The notes below the pieces were generated by a model, which made no database searches, was not told where the DNA came from, and worked only from the letters and a program-made list of their open reading frames with translations. A stretch of 37,415 bases of DNA from Labrenzia sp. DG1229. Its GTDB lineage: Bacteria > Pseudomonadota > Alphaproteobacteria > Rhizobiales > Stappiaceae. Shown one piece after another: positions 8,052 through 15,942 of the stretch; position 1 is the stretch's first letter; every line of letters starts with the position of its first letter. The stretch covers positions 108,814-146,228 of the forward strand of contig NZ_KI928921.1 of NCBI RefSeq assembly GCF_000521215.1, given 5' to 3'. Made by a program: the position numbers and the translations under genes.

Positions 8052-8447
8052 TCATCCGTATGGTGTCTGGCTCAGACCCGAGAAGATCTCTGTTGTCGGT
8101 ACAATGCTTCCGGCACCGGGCGCTGCGATGAAGGTTTGTTTCTTGTTACCGTGCCTGGACATTTCGGGCACGATACATCTTGGTCAGTTCGATCAATCGC
8201 AGCAATAAACCATACCGCGAGCAAGAAAATTATCTCTAAATTCGATCTATAGTATTCTTTTATTTCGAGAAAATTACGTTTTATTGTTTTTAATTGAAAT
8301 AATTCCTCTGCAATTCAATACTTCAAAAGTAATAACATGTGATTTGCAGAAAACTCATGGCCACGATGTCAAAACCGGCGGCTTTTATGAACAAGTGCCC
8401 GCGCGAACGACCGGCATTTGCCGTCCGCAAACAGGAAATGATGCATC
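8052..8447. other. Intergenic region before the RTX gene, no gene seen
   Basis: About 400 bp without a credible reading frame. The stretch 8210-8340 is markedly AT-rich and contains TATAGT (8248-8253), a possible -10 element for the RTX gene. A weak stem GTGCC/GGCAC (about 8150-8170) could end the catalase transcript. No strong terminator is seen. Confidence 0.4.
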
Positions 8448-10526
8448 ATGACGAAGCCGTCCTTCGATCCCGCTTGGCTATCTGCGGACAAGGCAATGTC
8501 TGACTTTTCCTCCAGCGCACAGGGCAATGAGGAAGACCTGGATCATGCCCCCCTGCCTTCTTTCTCGCTCGACGAGATTGCCGATCAACTGACCGATGGC
8601 TACTGGCAGAACGAGGGTGGTCTGAGGCGAGCGTTTGACACAAGCAGCAGCAATCAGGTGTCGGTGAACATAGATGGTCTCAGCGAAGAGGGACAGACCC
8701 TGGCTCAACGCGCACTCACTGCATGGTCGGATGTCGCAGATCTGGAATTCGTCTACGTTTCCGGTGCTGCCCAGATTACCTTCAATGATGAAAATACGGA
8801 TGCTTCCGCGATCTCCCAAACCAGCGGAGGCATGATTCTCTCATCTGAGGTCAATATTCCGTTGTCCTATCTGGAAACCCACGGCACGGAGGTTCCAGGA
8901 TTTGCCTATTTCACGTATCTGCGTGAGATCGGGCAGGCTCTTGGTTTGGGTCATGCCGGGAATTACGAAGACGCCCCGACCTATGGCGTTGACAACCATT
9001 ATGCCAACGATTCCTGGCAGTCATCCGTCATGTCCGCGTTCAGCCAGACTGACAACACCTCGATAGATGCCAGTTTCGCCTATCCGGTCACGCCAATGAT
9101 TGCCGACATTCTGGCGGTCCAGAACCTTTACGGAGAACCGGACTACACCTATCCGGACTACAGGATATTCGGTGCCAATGTTTACGGCGATTACAACGAG
9201 CGAGGCTTTTACGAAATCAGTCCGGATGCGACTGCGACCGTCTTCGACTCCGGCGGTGAAGATCTCATTCGATTTCTCGGCTACAACGGTGACCAGCGCA
9301 TAGATCTCAACCAGGAAGCGACGTCGGACTTCGCCGGCGGAAAGGGCAATCTCGTCATCGCACGCGGTGCCGTCATCGAACGCGCCTACGGTGGAAACGG
9401 GAATGACGAGATTATCGGCAATTCCTCCGATAACTTTCTGGTCGGCTACGACGGCAACGACACGCTGATCGGTGGCGAGGGCGATGACTTTCTCAGCGGT
9501 TGGAACGGCGTGGACCTGATGTTCGGCGGCCCGGGTGACGACACCATCATGGCGACGAACGAGGACGTCTTTTTCAAGGACGGTGCTCCGGTCGACCTGG
9601 GCGGTCCGGGTTATGATCGTTTGATCATTTCACTTGAATCATACTTCGAGACCGACAGCCTGTCGCAGTTCGGCATCGAACATTTCTGGGGTGGCGGCGG
9701 TGACGACCGGGCGATCGGCGACGATGGAACCGTCGACTACATTCTGGAAGGTCGCTACGGCAATGACGTTCTGACCGGGAACGCCGGGAACGACACTCTT
9801 CTTGGCGGTGACGGCCACGACGTCCTGACAGGGGGCGCCGGCAACGATTTCTTGCGTGGCGGCATCTGGGGCTATGATCAACTCTTTGCCCAGGAGGGCG
9901 ACGATACCGTCTACTACGCGAGCGGCAAGGTGTTCTGGGACGACCACAAACCCCGGGACATCGGCGGATCGGGGTTCGACACCCTGATGATAGAGAGCGG
10001 CTCGAAATTCAACACCGTAGGTCTCTCATGGTACGGCTTCGAAGCCTTCGAAGGTGCTGAAAAGACAGACCGGGTTTACGGAAACGATGCAAGTGTCAAC
10101 TATCGCATGGATGGCGGTGGCGGCGACGATGACCTGCGGGGGAGTGGAGGTAACGACACTTTGCTTGGGGGAGAAGGAACCGACATCCTGGTTGGCAAGG
10201 GTGGCGATGACCTGCTTGATCCCGGCCCTTCCACGTCAGGACAACAGGAACTTTTTGGTGGTGACGGAAACGACACCTACCGGATTTCAACGGATAGCGG
10301 CCGAACCTATATCGAGGAACTGTTCGAACAAGGCTCTGACAGCCTGGTTTTCGAGGGACTGATGCCGTCGGACATCGAAGCCACGATCGTCGAGGGCGAC
10401 ATGCTGCTTCTCTCCTGGCACGACGGCACGGGTCAGTTCACGGTAAACGACCTTGGGCAAAACATCGAACAGTATGAATTTGCCGACGGATCCGCATACT
10501 CGGCCGACGAATTCGAATTTTCCTGA
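8448..10526 (+). CDS. Serralysin-like RTX protein with degenerate zinc site (probable pseudo-protease)
   Basis: This 692-aa protein has an N-terminal metzincin-like domain (residues ~50-230) and RTX calcium-binding nonapeptides (GGxGxDxUx) in blocks from about residue 318. There is no Sec signal, and a C-terminal end of the type I secretion kind (SADEFEFS). The serralysin motif HExxHxxGxxH appears here as REIGQALGLGH: Arg159 and Gln163 replace two zinc histidines, while Glu160 and His169 remain. The Met-turn is present (SVMSAF, Met195), but the usual zinc-binding Tyr after MS is Ala197. Both His losses are explained by single-base changes (CAT to CGT, CAY to CAG). The reading frame is fully intact, so it is a maintained protein, probably a secreted binding or structural protein. 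No type I secretion genes are nearby. Confidence 0.88.
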   Translation: MTKPSFDPAWLSADKAMSDFSSSAQGNEEDLDHAPLPSFSLDEIADQLTDGYWQNEGGLRRAFDTSSSNQVSVNIDGLSEEGQTLAQRALTAWSDVADLEFVYVSGAAQITFNDENTDASAISQTSGGMILSSEVNIPLSYLETHGTEVPGFAYFTYLREIGQALGLGHAGNYEDAPTYGVDNHYANDSWQSSVMSAFSQTDNTSIDASFAYPVTPMIADILAVQNLYGEPDYTYPDYRIFGANVYGDYNERGFYEISPDATATVFDSGGEDLIRFLGYNGDQRIDLNQEATSDFAGGKGNLVIARGAVIERAYGGNGNDEIIGNSSDNFLVGYDGNDTLIGGEGDDFLSGWNGVDLMFGGPGDDTIMATNEDVFFKDGAPVDLGGPGYDRLIISLESYFETDSLSQFGIEHFWGGGGDDRAIGDDGTVDYILEGRYGNDVLTGNAGNDTLLGGDGHDVLTGGAGNDFLRGGIWGYDQLFAQEGDDTVYYASGKVFWDDHKPRDIGGSGFDTLMIESGSKFNTVGLSWYGFEAFEGAEKTDRVYGNDASVNYRMDGGGGDDDLRGSGGNDTLLGGEGTDILVGKGGDDLLDPGPSTSGQQELFGGDGNDTYRISTDSGRTYIEELFEQGSDSLVFEGLMPSDIEATIVEGDMLLLSWHDGTGQFTVNDLGQNIEQYEFADGSAYSADEFEFS
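9525..10170 (+). repeat. Tandem duplication of a ~95-residue RTX module
   Basis: Two copies within the RTX gene: about 9525-9810 and 9891-10170. Each begins GDDT, then has a VFF/VFW strand, a D(L/I)GGxG(Y/F)D turn, a non-RTX segment with (Q/W)(F/Y)G(I/F)E, and ends at GNDTLLGG. The copies are divergent in detail, so this is an old protein-level duplication rather than a recent DNA repeat. Confidence 0.7.
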
Positions 10527-10621
10527 GTTGTGACGCGCGCAACACCGGCACCGATCCGACGCATGACCGGACAAATACGCTCTGCAAAACCTGTTGCAGC
10601 AGAAGAATCTGAATGCCGGGG

Positions 10622-11140
10622 TCAGCCACCGAAATCGCTGATCAGATCCGGCATGAACGGCAGATCCGTAACGCCTATATCTATACCGGCCTGCATGAAC
10701 AGGGTTGAAAGCTGACCACGGTGGTGGGTCTGATGATTGAACATGTGTGTGACAAGCAGCCATCGGGGACGACTGCGCGAAACACCATCCGTGCTTCTGG
10801 TCCAGGTCATCGTTTGTGCAAGCCAATTTGCTGAACGCTGGTCGGCAAAGGTGATGATATCGCTGCACATGTCCTGTTGCGCCTGGCGCAATTCCAGATA
10901 GTCATCAAAGATGTCAACACCCATGCCGTTGACCTTGTAGGCCTTTTCGAAAAACCGGTTCATCCAGACCCGGTCGGCAAACAGGACATGATTGAGTGTT
11001 GAGTGAACCGACCTGAAAAAGGCACCCCGATCCTGCTTGCGATCTTCATCGCTCATTTGGTCCGCCGCAACATGGATCTTGTTCGTCATCCAGTTGTTGT
11101 AGGCGGCCATGCGTTGGTAAAGGCCGGGATCGATCTGCAT
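10622..11140 (-). CDS. DinB-family putative metal-dependent protein
   Basis: This 172-aa four-helix-bundle protein of the DinB/YfiT group carries the expected three metal-binding histidines: one in RSVHSTLNHVLFADRVW and a pair in THMFNHQTHHRGQL. Bacterial relatives are often thiol-dependent transferases or damage-inducible proteins of unknown chemistry. The frame extends to 11173, but ATG 11140 has GGAG 8 nt upstream and matches the family N-terminus (MQIDPGLYQRMAAYNNWM). It lies 22 bp behind the carbonic anhydrase gene on the same strand, so the two are probably co-transcribed. No functional link between them is known to me. Confidence 0.85.
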   Translation of the reverse strand: MQIDPGLYQRMAAYNNWMTNKIHVAADQMSDEDRKQDRGAFFRSVHSTLNHVLFADRVWMNRFFEKAYKVNGMGVDIFDDYLELRQAQQDMCSDIITFADQRSANWLAQTMTWTRSTDGVSRSRPRWLLVTHMFNHQTHHRGQLSTLFMQAGIDIGVTDLPFMPDLISDFGG

Positions 11141-11162
11141 TGTGCTGCTCCGTTGGCGAACC

Positions 11163-11822
11163 TCAGTCCGCATCCTCGGTTGATCCGGAACCGGCTGTTT
11201 CGAAACGCTGTGTTTCCGGGTCCATCAGCCGGAGTTCTCCGGAGCCGATATCGAACCAGGCACCGTGAAACAGAAGACCGTCCTCCCGGACAGCTCTTTC
11301 CACAAAGGGAAAGGTCATCAGGTTCTTCAGTGACTGGCGAACACCGGCATATTCCATGGCGAGCTGAGGATCATCCGCCTTGTCGATCGGCATGCAGGCC
11401 ATGGCGATTGCAGCCGGTTCCAAGAGCTTGATCCAGCGCCCGATGAACTCGCCGGTAGCCATGGGCGAATTCGCGTTTTCGCGGAAAGCTTTCACACCAC
11501 CGCACTGCCCGTGGCCCATGACAACGATATGCTTGACCTTGAGGCTGTCCACGGCGAACTCGATCGCGGCGCTCGTGCCGTGCTGACCCTGCGCTTCCTC
11601 GTGCGGCGGCACCAGATTGGCAACATTTCGCACGACAAACAATTCGCCCGGCCCGGCATGAAAGATCCCTTCAGGTGTCACCCGGCTGTCGCAGCACGAA
11701 ATCACCAGAATATCCGGCTTTTGACCGTAGACAGCCAGACGCTCGTGGGTTTCCTTGTAACGGACAAAGCCCTTGCTGAGGTACCTTTCATAGCCGTCCA
11801 TGAGAGATGCGGGAAAAGTCAA
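11163..11822 (-). CDS. Beta-class carbonic anhydrase
   Basis: The enzyme interconverts CO2 and bicarbonate with a zinc ion. Ligands are visible: Cys43 and Asp45 in SCCDSRV (with Arg47 forming the Asp-Arg dyad) and His104/Cys107 in MGHGQCGG. Its 219 aa fits the cytoplasmic beta class. The start is TTG at 11822-11820, with a near-perfect AAGGAGG (11830-11836) spaced 7 nt; the first in-frame ATG (11801) has no such site. The gene is followed by the DinB gene and lies on the same strand as the SbtA/SbtB and ecm genes 2-5 kb away. A role in CO2 supply for reductive carboxylation is plausible. An anaplerotic housekeeping role is equally possible. Confidence 0.93.
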   Translation of the reverse strand: MTFPASLMDGYERYLSKGFVRYKETHERLAVYGQKPDILVISCCDSRVTPEGIFHAGPGELFVVRNVANLVPPHEEAQGQHGTSAAIEFAVDSLKVKHIVVMGHGQCGGVKAFRENANSPMATGEFIGRWIKLLEPAAIAMACMPIDKADDPQLAMEYAGVRQSLKNLMTFPFVERAVREDGLLFHGAWFDIGSGELRLMDPETQRFETAGSGSTEDAD

Positions 11823-12009
11823 CGATTAGCCTCCTTGAAAGCACCGGGTGCGCGCATCATCGGTGGGGAGGTTCTTATCACTTGCCAAAAGGAATGCAAA
11901 TCAGCCAACGCGATTACGCTGTTGGGAGAACAGGAGCTCCGTCTCATCACGGGAACACCGTGACGGACCGGTTCAACGGTGACCATTTCATGTCAGATCG
12001 TCGGACCGT

Positions 12010-12040
12010 GCTTGCGCCGGGCACGGGCACCGGCGCAAGC
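12010..12040 (-). terminator. Strong hairpin downstream of the isochorismatase-like gene
   Basis: An 11-bp perfect stem (GCTTGCGCCGG at 12010-12020 with its complement at 12030-12040) and a 9-nt loop start 10 nt after the stop of the minus-strand gene. No T-run follows on the minus strand, so it may act as a transcript-stabilising or Rho-assisted end rather than a classic terminator. Confidence 0.55.
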
Positions 12041-12050
12041 CTCTGGCCTA

Positions 12051-12893
12051 TCAGCTGGCAGACTTGAGTTTTTGCACGACCTCTTCCGTGGTCCAGACAG
12101 CGTTGGCCATATAGCGGAAGTTGATGATCGCGGACAGGTATCCGTCACCTTCCGGCAATTTCGCAGCTGCCGTTGCATCGCGTATCACGGCCACTTCGAA
12201 GCCCTGTTCCAGCAATTCGCGAAGATGGCTTTCGGTACACAAATTTGCCGACATCCCGGCGAGTATGACCTGGTCCACACCGTTCTTGCGCAGCTGAAGC
12301 GTAAGGTCGTTGGTGTCGTTGCCATAAACCTTGTGCGGTGATGTAACGATGGTCTTGCCATCGTTGATGTATGGCTTGTATTGCGGCATCCAGTCGGCGC
12401 CGGACCCCTCGAAACCTTCAGTCGTCAAGGCTCCCTTGCGGTCGAACATGCCGATCTTGTGCATCAGTTTCTCAAGGGCACCTTCGAATTTCCATCCGTG
12501 ATCCGTCGGGTAGTAGTAGTGAGGTGAAACGGCAACCGTCAGACCCGCTTCCTTTGCGGACTTGAACAGCGTTTCGATGTTATCGACCGTGTTGTGTTCT
12601 TCCACGCTCGCACCGATCACACCCCATGTCACACCGTCGGGATGGAGAAAGTCAATCTGCGGGTCTGTAACGACGAGGGCAGTGCGCTTGAGATCAAGCT
12701 TCATGTCCGAGGGCGGCAAGGCCGGTTCCACCGGATCGGCATAAGGGTTGGCTGTTTCAGCCGACGCGTTCCCCGCAACGGTGGCAGCGACACCCGCCGC
12801 TCCGGCCGCTACGGCACCGCGCAGCGCGGCACGGCGCGAAACTCCTGCCCTCTGCATCTCGTTCTCATGTTCGTGATCGTGACAATTGCACAT
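12051..12893 (-). CDS. Tat-exported isochorismatase-like cysteine hydrolase
   Basis: This 280-aa hydrolase of the isochorismatase/nicotinamidase superfamily has its catalytic Asp in VVTDPQIDFL, a Lys in SPHKVYG and the nucleophile Cys in GMSANLCTESH. The N-terminus has a twin-arginine signal (VSRRAALRG followed by an Ala-rich stretch ending NASA), so the folded enzyme is exported. Before the twin arginine lies an unusual Cys/His-rich n-region, MCNCHDHEHENE. ATG 12893 has GGAGGA 7 nt upstream; the frame continues to 12941 but has no ribosome site there. It diverges from an AraC-type regulator (128 bp apart), the likely controller. The substrate is unknown. Confidence 0.85.
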   Translation of the reverse strand: MCNCHDHEHENEMQRAGVSRRAALRGAVAAGAAGVAATVAGNASAETANPYADPVEPALPPSDMKLDLKRTALVVTDPQIDFLHPDGVTWGVIGASVEEHNTVDNIETLFKSAKEAGLTVAVSPHYYYPTDHGWKFEGALEKLMHKIGMFDRKGALTTEGFEGSGADWMPQYKPYINDGKTIVTSPHKVYGNDTNDLTLQLRKNGVDQVILAGMSANLCTESHLRELLEQGFEVAVIRDATAAAKLPEGDGYLSAIINFRYMANAVWTTEEVVQKLKSAS

Positions 12894-13021
12894 CGACAAA
12901 TCCTCCGGGTTTGATGTCAATGACGTCAATTTGAGACACAAGATGTATCTTTGCGTCCGATAATGGGATTAAAAGAATAAATTTCGTATCCTTTCATCCG
13001 AAAGGCGTGCAGTGTCACAAC

Positions 13022-13948
13022 ATGAATTTCGAGCATGTATTCGATCAGCTTGAGCTCACGACAGACCCGTTCGCTGTCTGCGAATTGCGTGGCGAATGCG
13101 ACCTGGGTCTTGGACAGGATGCAAATGCCACGCTGCATTACATTCTTGCCGGGGAAGGTGCGATCCTGATCCGGGGCGAGCCGGCCATTGAGGTCAGCCC
13201 CGGAAGTCTGGTGCTCATTCCTGCTCTTCAGAGCCATGCGTTGCGCAGCTTCGGCAGACCGGGCGAACCGGTCCCCAAATGCGATCCGGCAGAACTCAAA
13301 CTGCGTCACGTGCTGGAAGTTTCTCGAGATGGCGACGAGGACAACCAGTTTATCGCGCTTTGCGCGCGAGTACGCGTGGGCTTGCGCGGTGCGGAAGACG
13401 TCATCGACCTCATACGCAGCCCGATCGTCGAGCGGATCGACCCCGGCAATCCGTTGCATCCCGTGCTGAACATGATCCTGCAGGAATTGAGCCGGCCGGC
13501 GATCGGGAGTCGCGCGATGATCCGGTCCCTGCTGACGCAGTGCATGATCGAGTTGCTGCGCCGCCGCGTTGTACACGATGACGAAGGCCTGCGCTGGATG
13601 GCCGCCCTTCGGGATCCATCGGTCTGGGAAGCCCTGCGGGCACTCCTGGATGCACCGGGAGACGCACACACCGTAGAGAGCCTGGCTGCGCGCGTCGGCA
13701 TGAGCCGTTCGACCTTCGCCCAACGATTCGCCGCCGCCTACGGAAGCGGTCCCATTGAGCTCCTCCGCGATTTGCGGTTGCACCGTGCCGCCAGGTTGTT
13801 GCGCGACGGTGATTTACCCGTCAAGACGATTGCGCACTCGGTCGGATTCAGCAGTCGCACCGCGTTCAGCCGGTTGTTTGAGCAACGCACGGGCCAAAGT
13901 CCGATTCAGTACCGGCAACAGCAACTTGCCCAAAGGCAAGCCCTTTAG
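13022..13948 (+). CDS. AraC-family regulator with cupin-type sensor domain
   Basis: This 308-aa regulator starts with a cupin-like sensor domain (LHYILAGEGAILIRGE ... PGSLVLIPALQSHALRSF; Cupin_6 type) over the first ~180 residues. A pair of helix-turn-helix motifs follows: MSRSTFAQRFAAAYGSGPIELLRDLRL and the second helix region KTIAHSVGFSSRTAFSRLFEQRTGQSP. GTG 13007 is an alternative start, but neither start has a strong ribosome site. It diverges from the Tat-exported hydrolase, which is its probable target. At the 3' end its stop overlaps that of the minus-strand PII gene by a few bases (13945-13948). Confidence 0.87.
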   Translation: MNFEHVFDQLELTTDPFAVCELRGECDLGLGQDANATLHYILAGEGAILIRGEPAIEVSPGSLVLIPALQSHALRSFGRPGEPVPKCDPAELKLRHVLEVSRDGDEDNQFIALCARVRVGLRGAEDVIDLIRSPIVERIDPGNPLHPVLNMILQELSRPAIGSRAMIRSLLTQCMIELLRRRVVHDDEGLRWMAALRDPSVWEALRALLDAPGDAHTVESLAARVGMSRSTFAQRFAAAYGSGPIELLRDLRLHRAARLLRDGDLPVKTIAHSVGFSSRTAFSRLFEQRTGQSPIQYRQQQLAQRQAL

Positions 13949-14256
13949 AAACGCTCCGCACGAAGGACCGAGCAGTCCGATACCGTAACAACGCCGATGT
14001 GGCGTTCGACCACGGCAAAGGCCGCCTCCAGCATTTCGTCGAGCCGCTCGGGACGGATGATGCAAATGATCGCGATCATGCCTCCGGCTCTGGAAACCTG
14101 GCCTTCGCGGCTCCAGCGCCCCGACCGGCCGCTGCCGCCCATTACCGGCAAGATTGTGTAGCCGGTCACTCCGGCTTCATCCAACGCGCCGGTCAACCGG
14201 GTTTCCATGGGTGCCTCAATGATGATTTCCACCCGCTTTGCATCATTCATCATCAT
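13945..14256 (-). CDS. sbtB: PII-like protein, SbtB type
   Basis: This 103-aa PII superfamily protein (RVEIIIEAPMETRLTGALDEAGVTGYTILPVMGG ... MIAIICIIRPERLDEMLEAAFAVVERHIGVVTVSDCSVLR) has the ferredoxin-like fold pattern and a Gly/Arg/Ser-rich T-loop region (GGSGRSGRWSREGQVSR). ATG 14256 follows GGAGGA by 7 nt, and the ribosome site lies in the end of the upstream permease gene, implying coupled translation. In cyanobacteria SbtB binds adenine nucleotides and controls the bicarbonate transporter SbtA; the tight linkage here points to the same role. The cyanobacterial C-terminal cysteine loop is not evident. Confidence 0.85.
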   Translation of the reverse strand: MMMNDAKRVEIIIEAPMETRLTGALDEAGVTGYTILPVMGGSGRSGRWSREGQVSRAGGMIAIICIIRPERLDEMLEAAFAVVERHIGVVTVSDCSVLRAERF

Positions 14257-14260
14257 GAAC

Positions 14261-15256
14261 TCATCCTCCGGCAGCCTGGGCAATGCTGAGATATAGCGGG
14301 ATTCCGATCGTCAGGTTGAACGGAAAGGTAATTCCGAGAGACATTGTAAGGTAAATTGATGGATTGGCCTCAGGCAGGGCGACTCGCATCGCGGCCGGAA
14401 CCGCAATGTAGGACGCCGAGGCACTCAACGTCATCAGCAGCATCGTCCCGCCAACCGAAAGGCCGATCACGTTTCCGGCCAGGAGGCCGGCAACCGCGCC
14501 GATCATCGGCATCAGAATACCGAACGAGATCAATCCGGGCCGCAGGAGTCCGGCGCTGCTGCGCAGCCCGCGACCCGCAACAAGACCCATGTCGAGCAAA
14601 AACAGGCAAAGAACACCCTTGAACGGTGAAACGATGAAACTTTCGATTTCCGAAAGCCCTTTCGGACCGGACAGGAACCCGATGAAGAATGAACCGACAA
14701 GAAGCACGATGGAACCGTTCAGCAAGATCTCCCGCAAAAGTCCCTTGGTCCCCTTGGCCCGTTCTGCATTGGTATCGGCAGACGAGAACCTGGCCGCCAG
14801 CCAAAGAGCCGACAGAATGGCCGGAGCCTCCATGGCCGCTGCGACTGCAACGAGATAGCCTTCGCTGGCAATGCCCTGGCTCTGCAGAACCGACGTCGCC
14901 GCGACAAAGGTCACAATGGATATCGAACCGTAGTGCCCGGCAACGGCAGCCGCATCGACCGCGCTGAGGCGTGTCATGGTGCGCAACAGTCCGAAAGCGG
15001 CAAATGGAATGACGAACGAAAGGATCACGCCGGCAAGAAGTGCGAGCAATAGCGTGGAATCAATGCCATGCGCACTCACACTTACCCCACCCTTGAAACC
15101 GATGGCGAAGAGCAGATAGATGGAAATCGCTTTCGCCGCCGCTTCCGGAACAGACAGGTCCGACTTGACCAGCGCGGCTCCCAGTCCAAGCGCGAAGAAG
15201 AGGATGATAGGCGACAGCAGGTTTTCTGCCGCCAATGAAAAGATCGTTTCAACCAA
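14261..15256 (-). CDS. sbtA: Sodium-dependent bicarbonate permease family protein (SbtA-like)
   Basis: This 331-aa membrane protein has about ten hydrophobic segments in two inverted halves, as in the SbtA/DUF897 family. The C-terminal stretch LPEANPSIYLTMSLGITFPFN...IGIPLYLSIAQ resembles the conserved end of cyanobacterial SbtA, and KGGVSVSAHG resembles its N-terminal domain. The central cytoplasmic linker (SSADTNAERAKGTKG) is much shorter than in cyanobacteria. TTG 15256 is the only start candidate after the in-frame upstream stop, and its ribosome site is weak. It is followed directly by sbtB. Likely substrate is bicarbonate with sodium; transport of another carboxylate cannot be excluded. 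Confidence 0.85.
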   Translation of the reverse strand: MVETIFSLAAENLLSPIILFFALGLGAALVKSDLSVPEAAAKAISIYLLFAIGFKGGVSVSAHGIDSTLLLALLAGVILSFVIPFAAFGLLRTMTRLSAVDAAAVAGHYGSISIVTFVAATSVLQSQGIASEGYLVAVAAAMEAPAILSALWLAARFSSADTNAERAKGTKGLLREILLNGSIVLLVGSFFIGFLSGPKGLSEIESFIVSPFKGVLCLFLLDMGLVAGRGLRSSAGLLRPGLISFGILMPMIGAVAGLLAGNVIGLSVGGTMLLMTLSASASYIAVPAAMRVALPEANPSIYLTMSLGITFPFNLTIGIPLYLSIAQAAGG

Positions 15257-15312
15257 ACCTGTTGCGCCCTTGGCCCGACCGCATCCCGACGAATGACCTC
15301 ATCGAGCAGGAT

Positions 15313-15330
15313 ACGTAAGAATACTTACGT
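15313..15330. promoter_or_regulatory. Inverted repeat upstream of the sbtA-like gene
   Basis: ACGTAAG-AATA-CTTACGT is a perfect 7-bp-arm dyad 57 bp before the sbtA start. The position fits an operator or activator site for the sbtAB unit. The regulator is not known. Confidence 0.55.
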
Positions 15331-15419
15331 TGGCGGATATGGGTATTTCCTGAAACGCGTCAAGGACCGTCAGCAGGGCAATTGCTGAAAAAACGCCTCA
15401 ATCCTTGCGAGATCGAGAC

Positions 15420-15797
15420 TCAGGTCGCCACATTCACCTCGTGGGGCTCGTCGCCTTCGCCATGATCTTCGTAGGCATGCCTGATGTTGCCGGGTGAAAT
15501 TCCGTCAACCGCGCCCCGGAGCGGATGAACCGGTCCGTGATCAATTCCCGGTTCCAACGCCTGCAATGCAGCCGCACGATAGGCTACAACGCCATCCAGA
15601 GCATGATTTTCAACGTGGTGGGCATCAATGAGCACCGCCGGTTCATTTTCGGAATAACCGGTATCGCTCTCGTGTCGCTGCGCGCGGTTACGCTTGTCTC
15701 TGCGATCATAACCGGTTCCATCACCGTCCTTGTCCGCAGGATACTCTGTCGCGTGCGCAACGACCTGGGCCGTTTGAGGCCTTTCGATCGTCGCCAT
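15420..15797 (-). CDS. Hypothetical small acidic, His/Asp-rich protein
   Basis: This 125-aa reading frame has ATG 15797 preceded by AGGAGG at about 5-6 nt spacing, and codon choice like its neighbours. It is hydrophilic and rich in Asp, Glu and His (for example ADKDGDGTGYDRRDKRNR and a C-terminal AYEDHGEGDEPHEVNVAT), with no signal peptide or membrane segment. I do not recognise the family. It lies on the same strand between ecm (145 bp upstream) and sbtA (163 bp downstream). An imperfect inverted repeat (GCGTTAA-N6-TTTACGC, 15861-15880) lies before it. Protein reality is supported only by the ribosome site, length and context. Confidence 0.6.
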   Translation of the reverse strand: MATIERPQTAQVVAHATEYPADKDGDGTGYDRRDKRNRAQRHESDTGYSENEPAVLIDAHHVENHALDGVVAYRAAALQALEPGIDHGPVHPLRGAVDGISPGNIRHAYEDHGEGDEPHEVNVAT

Positions 15798-15942
15798 CTG
15801 GGCCTCCTGGCCGTCAGAGAATGCCGCCTTCTGGCGGAACCCACTGATAGTCTCAACAAAGCGTTAACAAAGCTTTACGCAAAGTTAAACTGCTGAAACA
15901 CCAAGAACAATAGTGTCTCGTGACGTTATGCACTCGTAATTT

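Noticed and set aside
9360..10250. Regularly spaced DNA repeats resembling a repeat array
   Set aside because: They are the RTX nonapeptide codons of the secreted protein and not a CRISPR array or mobile element.
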